Assembly: GCA_964599095.1 (NCBI GenBank)
Contig: CAZREB010000006.1
Coordinates: 62,001 to 126,000, forward strand
Length of the DNA: 64,000 nucleotides
Origin: SZAS-79 sp964599095
Lineage (GTDB): Bacteria; Pseudomonadota; Gammaproteobacteria; Burkholderiales; SG8-39
Reading direction: 5' to 3'
Shown one piece after another: positions 8,763 to 22,446 of the stretch (position 1 is its first letter; each line of letters starts with the position of its first letter). The notes below the pieces were generated by a model. It had not been told where the DNA came from, made no database searches, and saw only the letters and a program-made list of their open reading frames with translations. The translations under genes were made by a program, and so were the position numbers.

Positions 8763-10317
8763 CCCGGCTCCGGGCACCGAGGCGGCGGCCGTACCGTTGC
8801 GCGCTGCCCGAGCCGACATCGCGCTGCTGCTGGAAGGAACCTTCCCGTATGTCTCCGGCGGGGTGTCGAGCTGGGTGAACCAGATCATCCGCGCGTTTCC
8901 CGAATACTCGTTCGCGTTGGTGTTCATTGGCAGCCAGGAATCCGACTACGGCGAGATCAAGTACAAACTGCCGGACAACGTGGTGCACCTCGAGCGCCAT
9001 TTCATCCACTCCCCGGCCGAGAAGCCGCCGGTGCGCGCACTGGCGGGCGACCCGAAGACCTACGAACTCGTCGACCGGCTGCATGCATATTTCCGCGCCC
9101 CTTCCGCCGAGGGCGAGCCGGTCATCGGCGAAGCGCTTGCCGCGCTCTCGTCGAGCGGCCGGCTGTCGGACGCGAGCTTTCTCTACAGCCGAGCGTCCTG
9201 GGACTTCACCACCGACCAGTACCGCAGGTTCTCCCGCGACCCGTCCTTCATCGACTACTTCTGGACGATCCGCACGATGCACCAGCCGCTGTGGCTGCTG
9301 TCGCGGATCGCGGAGGGGCTGATCCCGGTGCGTGCCTACCACACGATCTCCACCGGCTACGCGGGATTTCTCGCCGCGATCCTCAAATGGAAGACCGGGC
9401 GGCCGGTCATCCTTTCCGAGCACGGCATCTACACCAAGGAAAGGAAGATCGACCTGTTCCAGAGCCAGTGGATCAAGGACAACCGCGACGCATTCAGCAA
9501 GGACCCGTCGGAGATCGGCTACCTGCGCGCCCTCTGGATCCGGTTTTTCGAGTCGCTCGGACGCATGTGCTACAGCGCCTCGGACGACATCGTTGCGCTG
9601 TACGAGACCAACCGCCTGCGGCAGGTGGCCGACGGCGCCCCGGCGGCGCGCACCCGCAACATCCCGAACGGGATCGACCTGCCGCGGCTCGAAAAGGTGC
9701 GCGCCCAGCGCGCGCCGGAGCCGCCGCCCATCCTCTGCCTCCTCGGCCGCGTGGTGCCGATCAAGGACCTCAAGACCTTCATCCGCGCAATGCGCACCGT
9801 CGTCAACCGCATGCCCGAGGCGCAGGGCTGGATCGCCGGCCCCGAGGACGAGGACCCGGCCTACGTCGCCGAATGCAAGGACCTGGTCGAAAGCCTCGGC
9901 CTGGGCGGGTCGGTGCGGTTCCTCGGATTCCAGAGGATAGACGCGCTTCTGCCCCAGGTCGGCCTGCTGGTGCTCTCGTCGATCAGCGAGGCGCTCCCTC
10001 TTGTGGTACTCGAAGGCTACGCGGCCGGGGTACCGGTCGTCACCACCGACGTCGGGTCGTGCCGCCAGCTCGTGTACGGCCTGCCGGGCGAAGACGCGGC
10101 CATCGGCGCGGCCGGCCGCGTGGTCGGCATCGCCGACCCGACCGCACTTGCGAACGCCTCGCTGGAGCTGCTCACCGACCGGGCCGCGTGGCACGCGGCG
10201 CAGGCCGCAGGCATCAAGCGCGTCGAGCGCTATTACACGCAGGACCTGATGTTCGGCCAGTACCGGGAGCTGTACACAAAGGCGCTGAATGCGCCCGACG
10301 CAAGGGGGGCTGCCTGA
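8743..10317 (+). CDS. pelF: PelF, cytoplasmic GT4 glycosyltransferase of Pel synthesis
   Basis: The 524-residue protein is a GT-B fold, family 4 glycosyltransferase. The N-terminal domain contains the PYVSGGVSSWVNQ segment typical of PelF. The C-terminal nucleotide-sugar domain carries LLGRVVPIKDLKTFI and the acidic SISEALPLVVLEG region with the donor-binding EX7E-type motif. PelF polymerises UDP-activated amino sugars into the GalNAc-rich Pel chain. The start is GTG within the end of pelE, and the stop is separated from the pelG start by a single base. The length is close to the roughly 507 residues of the Pseudomonas protein. Confidence 0.96.
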   Translation: MVTPAASPAPGTEAAAVPLRAARADIALLLEGTFPYVSGGVSSWVNQIIRAFPEYSFALVFIGSQESDYGEIKYKLPDNVVHLERHFIHSPAEKPPVRALAGDPKTYELVDRLHAYFRAPSAEGEPVIGEALAALSSSGRLSDASFLYSRASWDFTTDQYRRFSRDPSFIDYFWTIRTMHQPLWLLSRIAEGLIPVRAYHTISTGYAGFLAAILKWKTGRPVILSEHGIYTKERKIDLFQSQWIKDNRDAFSKDPSEIGYLRALWIRFFESLGRMCYSASDDIVALYETNRLRQVADGAPAARTRNIPNGIDLPRLEKVRAQRAPEPPPILCLLGRVVPIKDLKTFIRAMRTVVNRMPEAQGWIAGPEDEDPAYVAECKDLVESLGLGGSVRFLGFQRIDALLPQVGLLVLSSISEALPLVVLEGYAAGVPVVTTDVGSCRQLVYGLPGEDAAIGAAGRVVGIADPTALANASLELLTDRAAWHAAQAAGIKRVERYYTQDLMFGQYRELYTKALNAPDARGAA

Positions 10318-10318
10318 C

Positions 10319-11689
10319 ATGGCGGGCATAGGCTTCGAGTTGAGGAAGCTGCTCGCCAAGGACAGCCTCGCCGGCGTGTTCCAGGCCTACCTGTACGCGA
10401 GCGTCATCGGCTCGGGCCCCTGGGTGCTGTCGATCGTCGGGATCCTCGTGATCGGCCTGCTGTCCTCGGCCGTCACCGCGGCCGGACCCATGGTCACGCA
10501 ATTCCAGGTCAGCGTGACTTACCTGATCGCGGCCAGCCTGATCCTCACCGGGTTCGTGCAGCTCTCGTTCACGCGCTTCATCGCCGACCGGCTGTACCAG
10601 AAGCAGGAGGCCATCGTGCTGCCGAACTTCAACGGCGTCGTCCTCGTGGTCACTGCCGCGAGCGGCACGCTCGGCCTCATTGCGGCGTTCGCGCTTTTCG
10701 ACGGGCTGAACATCGTCTACCGGATGCTGATGCTGACCGGGTTCGTGATGCTGTCGAACATCTGGGTGGCCACGATCTTCCTGTCCGGACTCAAGCAATA
10801 CCAGCAGATCGTGCTGCTCTACGCGCTCGGCTACGGCGTCACGGTGGTGTCGGCGCTGACGCTGCGGCCGCTCGGGCTCGAGGGGCTGCTGCTCGGCTTC
10901 GTGCTCGGCCACGGGGTCATGCTGCTCGGCATGGTGCTGCTGGTGGTGCGCGCCTACCCGGCAGAGCGCTTCATTGCGTTCGACTACGCAAAACCAGGAG
11001 CAATGTACGCGAGCCTCATGTTTGTCGGGTTCCTCTACAACCTCGGCGTATGGCTGGACAAGATCATTTTCTGGTACGCGCCTTCGACCGGGCAGGCGGT
11101 CATCGGGCCGCTGAACGCCTCGGTGATCTACGACCTGCCGGTCTTCCTTGCCTACCTGTCGATCCTGCCCGGCATGGCCGTGTTCCTCGTCCGGATGGAG
11201 ACCGATTTCGTCGAGTACTACCAGCAGTTCTACGACGCGGTGCGCAGCGGCTCGACCCTCGGGCGCCTCGAGGATCTGCGGAACGAGATGGTCTATACGA
11301 TCCGGCGCGGCCTGTTCGAGATCATCAAGGTGCAGACGATCGCCACGCTGGCGATCTTCGTCGCCGGGCCGGCGATGCTTCGCGCGCTGGGAATCCCGGA
11401 GCTTTACCTGCCGCTCCTTTACATCGACGTGGTCGCCGCCGGCCTGCAGGTGGTCCTGCTCGGGCTGATGAACGTCTTTTTCTATCTCGACAAGCGCCGG
11501 GTCGTGCTCGGCCTGACCCTGCTATTCGCCATGCTTAACGGACTGTTCACCTGGGCGACCCTGAACCTGGGTGCCGCCTGGTACGGCTACGGGTTTGCCG
11601 CCGCGGTGTTCGTCACGGTGTTCATCGCATTCCAGGTTCTCGACCGGCGGCTGGAAAGGCTGGAGTACGAAACCTTCATGCTGCAGTAG
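10319..11689 (+). CDS. pelG: PelG, polytopic inner-membrane Pel export protein
   Basis: The 456-residue protein has about 12 membrane helices. It begins MAGIGFELRKLL, the usual PelG amino terminus, so I use the ATG at 10319 rather than an in-frame ATG at 10289 inside pelF. A purine-rich ribosome site lies at 10302-10308. PelG resembles Wzx-type polysaccharide flippases and is thought to move Pel across the inner membrane with PelD, PelE and PelF. It is the last gene of the pel operon. The next gene converges on it 32 bp away and no clear intrinsic terminator is visible between them. Confidence 0.96.
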   Translation: MAGIGFELRKLLAKDSLAGVFQAYLYASVIGSGPWVLSIVGILVIGLLSSAVTAAGPMVTQFQVSVTYLIAASLILTGFVQLSFTRFIADRLYQKQEAIVLPNFNGVVLVVTAASGTLGLIAAFALFDGLNIVYRMLMLTGFVMLSNIWVATIFLSGLKQYQQIVLLYALGYGVTVVSALTLRPLGLEGLLLGFVLGHGVMLLGMVLLVVRAYPAERFIAFDYAKPGAMYASLMFVGFLYNLGVWLDKIIFWYAPSTGQAVIGPLNASVIYDLPVFLAYLSILPGMAVFLVRMETDFVEYYQQFYDAVRSGSTLGRLEDLRNEMVYTIRRGLFEIIKVQTIATLAIFVAGPAMLRALGIPELYLPLLYIDVVAAGLQVVLLGLMNVFFYLDKRRVVLGLTLLFAMLNGLFTWATLNLGAAWYGYGFAAAVFVTVFIAFQVLDRRLERLEYETFMLQ

Positions 11690-11721
11690 CGGCGACGGCC
11701 GGCGTCCCCCGTTCGATTCGT

Positions 11722-12495
11722 TCAGTTCTTGTACGACGGGTCCTTCGCGTCGATCATGCGCTGCATCGCGCGGAAGACATCCTCGCAGACCCGCTTTTCG
11801 CCCGGCCCGGATTCGCGCACGGTCTGCTCGAACACTGATTCGCGGATCGGGTTCAGGGGGCCGGCGGAGGACGAGGCGATCTGCACGTCGCAGGCGCGCT
11901 GCAGCGTCCAGAGCAGCATGAAGGCCTCCGGCACGCTCGGGCCCCAGGTCAGCAGGCCGTGGTTGCGCAGGATCACGGCGCGCCTGGCTCCTATGTCGCG
12001 CAGCATGCGCTCCCTCTCGGCCGGCTCGACCGTAATGCCCTCGAAGTCGTGGTAAGCGATGCCGCCATGGAGCTGGGCTGCGTAGAAATTGGTCGGCGAC
12101 AGCCCGTCCTTCAGGCTCGCCACCGCCATGCCGGTGGTGGTATGCGTGTGCATCACGCAGTGCGCCGACTCGATCGCCCCGTGGATCGCGCCGTGAATCG
12201 TGAAACCGGCCAGGTTGACCGGCCATTCGCTTTCACGCAGCGGGTTGCCTTCGATGTCGATCAGCACGAGGTTGGATGCGGTGACTTCGCGGTAGTGCAG
12301 GCCGAACGGGTTGATCAGGAATGTCCGGTCGGGCCCGGGCACCCGCAGCGTGATGTGATTGAAGATCATCTCGGTCCAGCCGAGGTGGTCGAAGATCCGG
12401 TAGCAGGCCGCGAGCTGCACGCGCGCATGCCATTCAGCGTCGGTCATCGGTTGTGCGGCCGTCTTCTTCGCCGCGCCCTGCAGGTAGATTGTCAT
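11722..12495 (-). CDS. Class II aldolase/adducin family protein
   Basis: The 257-residue protein has the class II aldolase/adducin fold of fuculose- and ribulose-phosphate aldolases. Metal-binding histidines are visible in HTHTTTGMAVA (about 136-146) and in RNHGLLTWG (about 195-203), and the family segment WTEMIFNHITLRVPG is near the N terminus. The substrate cannot be told. Members of this subgroup that lack sugar-operon neighbours are often annotated only as aldolase/adducin proteins. It converges with pelG and nothing around it suggests a pathway. Confidence 0.88.
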   Translation of the reverse strand: MTIYLQGAAKKTAAQPMTDAEWHARVQLAACYRIFDHLGWTEMIFNHITLRVPGPDRTFLINPFGLHYREVTASNLVLIDIEGNPLRESEWPVNLAGFTIHGAIHGAIESAHCVMHTHTTTGMAVASLKDGLSPTNFYAAQLHGGIAYHDFEGITVEPAERERMLRDIGARRAVILRNHGLLTWGPSVPEAFMLLWTLQRACDVQIASSSAGPLNPIRESVFEQTVRESGPGEKRVCEDVFRAMQRMIDAKDPSYKN

Positions 12496-12661
12496 GGTGA
12501 GTCGCTCCTCTTTGCTGCGGTGCAGTCTAACGCGTGGCGCCGCAAACGCAAAAAAGCGGCAACAGTTGGCATCGCTTCGAGTGCGCGTGCCGGAATCGGA
12601 AAACCGGTGCGTAAACGCACAGACCCCACAACGGCGTAAGCCTAGAGTCTGCTTGCGTCAG

Positions 12662-12717
12662 GCGCCGGTCCGTCGCAGACGGAACCCGGCAGGGGAAGGA
12701 AGTGGGAACTGGGGAGG
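12662..12717 (+). promoter_or_regulatory. Leader hairpin and ribosome site before the LuxR-type regulator
   Basis: The 228-bp gap 12496-12723 has no gene. On the + strand a GC-rich hairpin (core CCGTC at 12670-12674 pairing with GACGG at 12678-12682, extended by GGT/ACC) lies in the leader. A strong ribosome site, GGGGAGG at 12711-12717, serves the ATG at 12724. No T-run follows the hairpin, so it does not look like a terminator. Its role is unknown. Confidence 0.35.
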
Positions 12718-12723
12718 CAACCA

Positions 12724-13044
12724 ATGTCCGTACACTATCTTGAAACCGCATTCATTCCGTCCGCCGACAAGACGCCGCGGCGCGTGCACCTGAGTCCGCG
12801 GCAAGTCGAAGTGCTGATGCTGCTCGGCGAGGGCATGGCCAACAAGCCGATCGGCCGCAAGCTCGGCATCTCGGCCTGCACGGTGAAGCAGCACGTGCAG
12901 GCCATCCTCAAGGAGTTCGGCGCGACCAACCGGCTGCAGGCGGTGATTTACGCCTACCGCTATGGGATCCTGACCGCCACGCCCGACGCGGCGAGCCTGC
13001 CGGGAAGGGCCGGCACGAGTCCGCCCCTCGTTTCCGGGGTCTGA
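12724..13044 (+). CDS. Small LuxR/GerE-type helix-turn-helix regulator
   Basis: The 106-residue protein is almost entirely a GerE-type DNA-binding domain: LSPRQVEVLMLLGEGMANK, then PIGRKLGISACTVKQHVQ as the helix-turn-helix, ending near residue 80. There is no receiver, PAS or autoinducer-binding domain, unlike most LuxR-family regulators, which have a 120-200-residue sensor part. The roughly 25-residue tail is Gly/Pro/Ser-rich. Stand-alone GerE proteins act as small transcription factors and their signals are usually unknown. It faces away from the aldolase gene and converges on the Crp-type gene. The target is unknown. Confidence 0.85.
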   Translation: MSVHYLETAFIPSADKTPRRVHLSPRQVEVLMLLGEGMANKPIGRKLGISACTVKQHVQAILKEFGATNRLQAVIYAYRYGILTATPDAASLPGRAGTSPPLVSGV

Positions 13045-13121
13045 AGGCCCGGGCCGGGTACCGCCCCCGCCGGGCAGGATCGGCCAGGAAGGCGGAAACC
13101 CGGGGTTCCCATTACCCCTTC

Positions 13122-13838
13122 CTAGCTTGTGTGGCGCACGTCCGCCACCAGGATCTCGAGCCGGACGATGTCGAGCACCACCAGGCAGTCGTCCTCGCGC
13201 GCAAGAATCCCCTGCGCCGTGAGCAACGACAGTTCGCGCGTGACCTGCTCCCGATAGGTGCTGATCCGGCTGGCAATGTCGCTGTGCCGGGGAGGCGGGC
13301 AGATCCGCGCGACGTTGCCGACGACCCCGGCATTGCGCGCAAGGCGCAGCAGTTCGGCATGCACCCGGTTGCGTACGCCCAGCGTGCTCAGTTCGAACAC
13401 CCGGTCGGTCATCTCCCGGACGAACGCCACCAGGCCGCGCAGCATACGCTCACGCAAAGCCTCGTGGGTGGCAAGCAACTCGTTGAACGTCGCCGGGCTC
13501 ATGATCCCGAGCAGGCTGTCTTCCAGAGCGATCACGTCCGCCGAGCGGGCGCGCCCGTCGATCGCCGCCAGTTCGCCGAAATGGTCGCCGGCCCCCATTT
13601 CCCGGTAGGTGATCTGCTTGCCGGAAGCCGAAAACGCGACCACGTGCACCTTGCCGGCGATGACGAGGTAGACATCGCGATCCGGGGCGTTGCGCGTAAT
13701 GACCTGCTGGCCGGCCAGGCACCGGCGCCATTCGAGCGCGCCCGCGAGTTTTTCGAGCGCCGGCGTGTCGAGGCCCTCGAGCAGGCGCACGCCGCGCAAT
13801 CCGACCAGCGCGGTCCGGGCCGACGGCAGGGCAGGCAT
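13122..13838 (-). CDS. Crp/Fnr-family transcriptional regulator
   Basis: From the ATG at 13838 the protein has 238 residues. It has an N-terminal cyclic-nucleotide-binding-like beta-barrel (GDHFGELAAIDGRARSADV is the phosphate-cassette-like segment), a dimer helix, and a C-terminal winged helix with SDIASRISTYREQVTREL as the recognition segment. No Fnr-type cysteine cluster is seen, so it is closer to the Crp branch, but the effector is unknown. An in-frame start at 13940 would add 34 non-conserved residues. The 13838 start is favoured because a purine-rich AGAAAGAAGAAG stretch precedes it and the family domain starts soon after. Confidence 0.9.
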   Translation of the reverse strand: MPALPSARTALVGLRGVRLLEGLDTPALEKLAGALEWRRCLAGQQVITRNAPDRDVYLVIAGKVHVVAFSASGKQITYREMGAGDHFGELAAIDGRARSADVIALEDSLLGIMSPATFNELLATHEALRERMLRGLVAFVREMTDRVFELSTLGVRNRVHAELLRLARNAGVVGNVARICPPPRHSDIASRISTYREQVTRELSLLTAQGILAREDDCLVVLDIVRLEILVADVRHTS

Positions 13839-13986
13839 CGGGGTCTTCTTCTTTCTGGAAGCGGCAAAAGCCCACTCTAGCTCTTGCCCGCCGGTCCCGA
13901 TAGGTCCGAATGCGGAACATGCGGGTGCGGCCGAAAGCACCCGACCCGGCCCGAACCTTATCTATTTGCCCGAGAGGGCCGAGCGT

Positions 13987-14973
13987 TCAGCCAAAGTCGA
14001 AAATGCGCTCCGAGTTCGCGCCGCGCACGCGCTCGCGCACCCCGTGCGGAAGGCGGTCGACCCTCGCGAGGCACCCGATGGGGTCGCCGATGGTGTGCGG
14101 GTAGTCCGAACCGTAGAGCACGTTTTCGGAGCCGAACACGCTGACCGCCATCGCCAGCGCGTCGTCGGTGAACACCACGGAGTCGCAGAAGATCCGCCGC
14201 GCGACCAGGCTCGGCTTCTCGACGATCCTGGTCCGGCAGGCCGGGATGAACTCGAAGCACTGGTCCAGGCGCCCGATCAGGAAAGGCAGCGTGCCGCCGC
14301 CATGAGAGGCGATGATCTTGAGCTTCTGGTAACGGTCGAAGAACCCGTCGTAGATCATGCGCGAGACCGCCAGCGTGGTGTCGGTCGTGAACCCGATCGA
14401 CGCAGTCAGCTGGAACTGCGACATGTCCATCTCCCTGACCCCGGGCGGCGCCGAGGGGTGGATCAGCACCGGCAGCGCCGCATCGTCGATCGCCTTCCAG
14501 ATCTTCGCGAATTTCGGATCGGTCAGGTGCTCCCCGGAGATGTTGGCGAGCACCATCACCCCGCAGGCGCCGGCCTTCCTTGCTCGCTTGAGTTCCTTGA
14601 GGGCGGCCTCGGGGTATTGCCATGGCAGCGAGCACAGGAACTGGATCCGGTCGGGCCAGGTCTTGCGGGCCTTGGCCATCACGTCGTTCATGACCTGCGC
14701 GGCCTGCAGGCTGACCTTCTCGCCGCCCCAGTAGACGTTCGGGCAAGAAAGCGACACCACCGCCACGTCGATGCCGACGCGGTCCATGTTCTTGATGCGC
14801 AGTTCCCAGTCGAACATCTCGGGAATCGGCGTCATGAACGGCGCGCCGTCGAGGTGGATCGCGCGCAACCCGCCGACGACCTCTTTCAGCGTGTACTTGC
14901 CGCCGTGCTTCTGCAGCAGCTTGATCCATGCGTTGTCGAGCATGTGGGTGTGGACGTCGATTACGGTGCTCAT
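13987..14973 (-). CDS. Amidohydrolase 2 family protein (ACMSD-like metal-dependent hydrolase or decarboxylase)
   Basis: The 328-residue TIM-barrel protein shows the family metal sites: HTH near residue 8-10, IHPSAPPG (about 166), ASHGGGTLPF (about 219) and the catalytic-type Asp in YGSDYPHTIGDP (about 285). This arrangement is that of aminocarboxymuconate-semialdehyde decarboxylase and related decarboxylases or hydrolases of aromatic breakdown. The exact substrate cannot be read from sequence. A Bug-type binding protein gene follows upstream on the same strand after 61 bp, so the two may be co-transcribed and work on one carboxylic acid, which is inference. Confidence 0.88.
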   Translation of the reverse strand: MSTVIDVHTHMLDNAWIKLLQKHGGKYTLKEVVGGLRAIHLDGAPFMTPIPEMFDWELRIKNMDRVGIDVAVVSLSCPNVYWGGEKVSLQAAQVMNDVMAKARKTWPDRIQFLCSLPWQYPEAALKELKRARKAGACGVMVLANISGEHLTDPKFAKIWKAIDDAALPVLIHPSAPPGVREMDMSQFQLTASIGFTTDTTLAVSRMIYDGFFDRYQKLKIIASHGGGTLPFLIGRLDQCFEFIPACRTRIVEKPSLVARRIFCDSVVFTDDALAMAVSVFGSENVLYGSDYPHTIGDPIGCLARVDRLPHGVRERVRGANSERIFDFG

Positions 14974-15034
14974 CCTTGCGCCTCTCTGGGGGAAATGGGA
15001 ATGCGGCCGGCGGCCCGGCGTGCCGGCCGCGCGG

Positions 15035-16024
15035 TCAGTCGACTTTCAGCTTCGCGGCCTTGACCACCGTGGCCCAGCGGCCGACGTCGGTCCTGACGAT
15101 CTCCGCGAATTGGTCGGGCGTATTCGGCGCCCAGGGCTCCATGCCGAACTTGATCAGCTGCTCGCGGAACTCCGGCGTCGCCCGGAAGCGCTGCATCTCG
15201 GCATTGAGCTTCGCGACGATCGCCTTGGGCGTCCCGCCGGTGGTGACCACGCCCTGCCAGGCCTGCCAGTCGAACCCGGGCACGGTGCGCGCTACCGGCT
15301 GCACGTTCGGCATCAGGACCGACTGCACCGCCGCCGACGTCCCGAGCGCAGTGATCTTGCCGGCCTGGATGTTCGGCACCGCGACCGAGAAGTCGAGGAA
15401 CATCATTTCCGGCTTGCCTGCGATCACGTCCAGCACCGCGACGGCCGAGCCTTTGTAAGGCACGTGCTGCACGTCCAGTCCCAGCTCCTTCTTGAACACC
15501 TCCATGAACAGGTGGTGCGGGCTGCCGCTGCCGGAGGAGGCATAGTTGAACTTGCCCGGGTTGCGGCGCACCAGGTCGATCAGCTCGGCGACCGACTTCA
15601 CCCCGAGCGAAGGCGAAGTCACGAGGAAGAAGTTGACCGAGCCGACCAGCGAGACCGGCGCGAAATCCTTCACCGCGTCGATCGCCGGCTTGGCGTAGAT
15701 CGCCGGGCTGATGCCCAGCGTCGTGCTGGTGGCCATCAGCAGCGTGTAGCCGTCGGCCGGCGCCTTGGCGACCAGGTCCGCGCCGATCAGCGTGCCGGCG
15801 CCGGCACGGTTCTCGACCACGACCGGCTGTTTCAGCGCGGTCGAAAGCCGGTCGCCGATCACGCGCGCGAGCACGTCGGTGAGCGCACCGGGCGGATACG
15901 GCACGATGAACCGCAGGGGACGGTTCGGATAGCCGGCCGCCGGGTCTTGCGCGTACGCGGCATTGCTCACGAGGAGCGCGCACGCCGCAAAGATCAAAGC
16001 GAGAAAATGTCCTGCTTTCTTCAT
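15035..16024 (-). CDS. Bug/TctC-family periplasmic solute-binding protein
   Basis: From the ATG at 16024 the protein has 329 residues with a clear Sec signal peptide (MKKAGHFLALIFAACALLVS, cut after AYAQ). The mature start YPNRPLRFIVPYPPGALTDVLAR is the signature of Bug proteins, the binding components expanded in Bordetella, Cupriavidus and relatives. They bind carboxylates or amides. No TctA/TctB membrane genes are adjacent, which is normal for orphan Bug genes. A longer in-frame start at 16123 would put 33 residues before the signal peptide and would collide with the divergent thioesterase gene, so it is rejected. Confidence 0.94.
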   Translation of the reverse strand: MKKAGHFLALIFAACALLVSNAAYAQDPAAGYPNRPLRFIVPYPPGALTDVLARVIGDRLSTALKQPVVVENRAGAGTLIGADLVAKAPADGYTLLMATSTTLGISPAIYAKPAIDAVKDFAPVSLVGSVNFFLVTSPSLGVKSVAELIDLVRRNPGKFNYASSGSGSPHHLFMEVFKKELGLDVQHVPYKGSAVAVLDVIAGKPEMMFLDFSVAVPNIQAGKITALGTSAAVQSVLMPNVQPVARTVPGFDWQAWQGVVTTGGTPKAIVAKLNAEMQRFRATPEFREQLIKFGMEPWAPNTPDQFAEIVRTDVGRWATVVKAAKLKVD

Positions 16025-16115
16025 GGGTCCCCCCGGGTGTGCCCCCGATGCCGCGAGGCCCAGTACCCTAATGGGTGCCGGTGCTAAAATCAATTTCCAT
16101 CCTCGCTGTTTCGAA

Positions 16116-16586
16116 ATGCCCATGCCCGAGTACGGCCTCGTTCCCCGCGAAGCAATGGCGAAGCTCTCGGGCCTCGAGCTGATGCAGGGGCTGATCGCCG
16201 GGACCTACCCGTGGCCGCCGATCATGCGCGCGCTCGACTTCTCGCTCGACCGGGTCGAGCAAGGCGTCGCGGTCTTTTCCGGTGAAGGCAAGTTCGACCA
16301 CTACAACCCGATCGGCAGCGTGCACGGCGGCTGGGTCGCCACGCTGCTCGACTCCTGCATGGGCTGCGCGGTGCACACGACCCTCAGGCCCGGGCAGGGC
16401 TACACGAGCCTGGAGATCAAGGTGAACTTCGTCCGCGCGGTGCTCGACACCTCGGGCCGGATGTCCGCCGAGGGCCGCGTGATCCATGTGGGCAAGACCA
16501 CGGCAACCGCCGAAGGCAGGCTCCTGGATGCCGCCGGCAAGCTGCTCGCGCACGGCACGACGACCTGCATCATCTTCGGGGGTTGA
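16116..16586 (+). CDS. PaaI-type hotdog-fold acyl-CoA thioesterase
   Basis: The 156-residue protein has the hotdog thioesterase signature: YNPIGSVHGGWVATLLDSCMG, in which HGG and the helix Asp are the family's active-site region, followed by YTSLEIKVNFVRAV. PaaI-like enzymes hydrolyse aromatic or short-chain acyl-CoA thioesters. The ATG at 16116 is used; a second ATG at 16122 is possible. It is divergent from the Bug gene, with 91 bp between the starts, and converges on the HD-GYP regulator with 19 bp between the stops. TAAAAT at 16085-16090 could be a -10 element, but no good -35 is present. Confidence 0.88.
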   Translation: MPMPEYGLVPREAMAKLSGLELMQGLIAGTYPWPPIMRALDFSLDRVEQGVAVFSGEGKFDHYNPIGSVHGGWVATLLDSCMGCAVHTTLRPGQGYTSLEIKVNFVRAVLDTSGRMSAEGRVIHVGKTTATAEGRLLDAAGKLLAHGTTTCIIFGG

Positions 16587-16605
16587 GCGCCCGACGGGCG
16601 GCTTC

Positions 16606-17741
16606 CTACGTGGACAGGCGCGCCTTCGCGGCCACCTCGGCGTCGGTGTCGGTGAAGCGCTGCGCGATCGCGCGGAACTCCTCCGCGATCTCGATGAAGG
16701 CATCGAAGACGTCCGGGTCGAAGTGGGTGGCGCGCCCCTCGCGGATGATCTCGACGGCCTTTTCGTGCGAAAAAGGCGGCTTGTACACGCGCTTGGAGAT
16801 CAGTGCGTCGTAGACGTCGGCCAGCGCCATCAGGCGCGCCGGCAACGGGATGGCGTCGCCGGCCAGGCCCTCGGGATAGCCCGAGCCGTTCCACTTCTCC
16901 TGGTGATAGTGCGCGATCTCCCTGGCGGTGCGCAGGAAAGTACTCGGCGCGTCGATCAGGTTCTCCGCCGCCATGATCGCGTCGCGCCCGAGCGTCGTGT
17001 GGGTCTTCATGATCTCGAACTCTTCATGCGTGAGCTTGCCCGGCTTCAACAGGATCGCATCCGGGATCCCGACCTTGCCGATGTCGTGCAGCGGCGCCGA
17101 CTTGTACAGCAGCGCGATCGTTTCATCGTCGAGCTCGCTCGCAAAGCGCGGGTGGTGCTGAAGCCTGATCGCCAGCGCCCGGACGTAGTTCTGGGTGCGG
17201 CGGATGTGGTTGCCGGTTTCGTTGTCGCGCGTCTCGGCCAGCGACGCCATGGCCATGATGGTCACGTCCTGGATCACCTGCACCTCGCGCGTGCGGCGGG
17301 CAACCTCGGTCTCCAGGTAGTCGTTCTTGTCGCGCAGGAAATCCGCCGCCGCCTTGAGCGCAAGATGCGTGCGCACGCGCGCCAGCACGATCGGCGGCGA
17401 GATCGGCTTGGTGATGTAGTCGACCGCACCGGCGTCGAAGCCGCGTTGCTCGTCCTGCTCCTCGGCCTTGGCAGTGAGGAACACCACCGGCATGTCGCGG
17501 GTTTCAGCGCGCGCTTTGAGGCGCCCGCAGACCTCGTAGCCGTCCATGTCGGGCATCATGATGTCGAGCAGGATCAGGTCCGGCCGCGGCTCGAGTATTG
17601 CCGCGGCGAGCGCCTGCGCGCCGTTGGTCGCGATCCGCGTTCGGTAGTGCTCCTTCAACAGGCCGTTGATCAGCGTGATGTTGCCCGGCGTGTCGTCCAC
17701 GATCAGGATCAGCGGGCGTTGTGCGCCGTTGGGAGTGTCCG

Positions 17742-17745
<4 letters not shown>
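16606..17745 (-). CDS. Response regulator with HD-GYP c-di-GMP phosphodiesterase output
   Basis: The 379-residue protein (RpfG-like layout) has a receiver domain at about residues 12-130 with phospho-acceptor Asp61 in LLDIMMPDMDG, a short helical linker, and an HD-GYP domain. The catalytic HD is His220-Asp221 in LHDIGKVGIP, and GYP is intact at 289-291 (KWNGSGYPEGL). Intact HD-GYP proteins of this kind hydrolyse c-di-GMP. The start ATG overlaps the stop of the upstream hybrid kinase by 4 bp, so that kinase is the likely cognate partner. Its activity would oppose the GGDEF enzyme in the pel operon if the pools are shared. Confidence 0.95.
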
Positions 17746-22340
<4,595 letters not shown>

Positions 22341-22446
22341 GCACGCAATCTACACAAGAGGGTGGGCAGCCGCCATCGCGGATTCTATTCGTACCCCCTC
22401 AACCGCGCTGCATACGCGGTCGCCAATTTGAGACGTTCAGATTTCC

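Noticed and set aside
13690..15063. A 457-codon plus-strand frame opposite the Crp and amidohydrolase genes
   Set aside because: It covers two real minus-strand genes with clear motifs; composition is that of a shadow frame.
15963..16115. Longer N terminus for the PaaI-type thioesterase starting at 15963
   Set aside because: It would overlap the signal-peptide region of the divergent Bug gene, and the hotdog domain begins after 16116.
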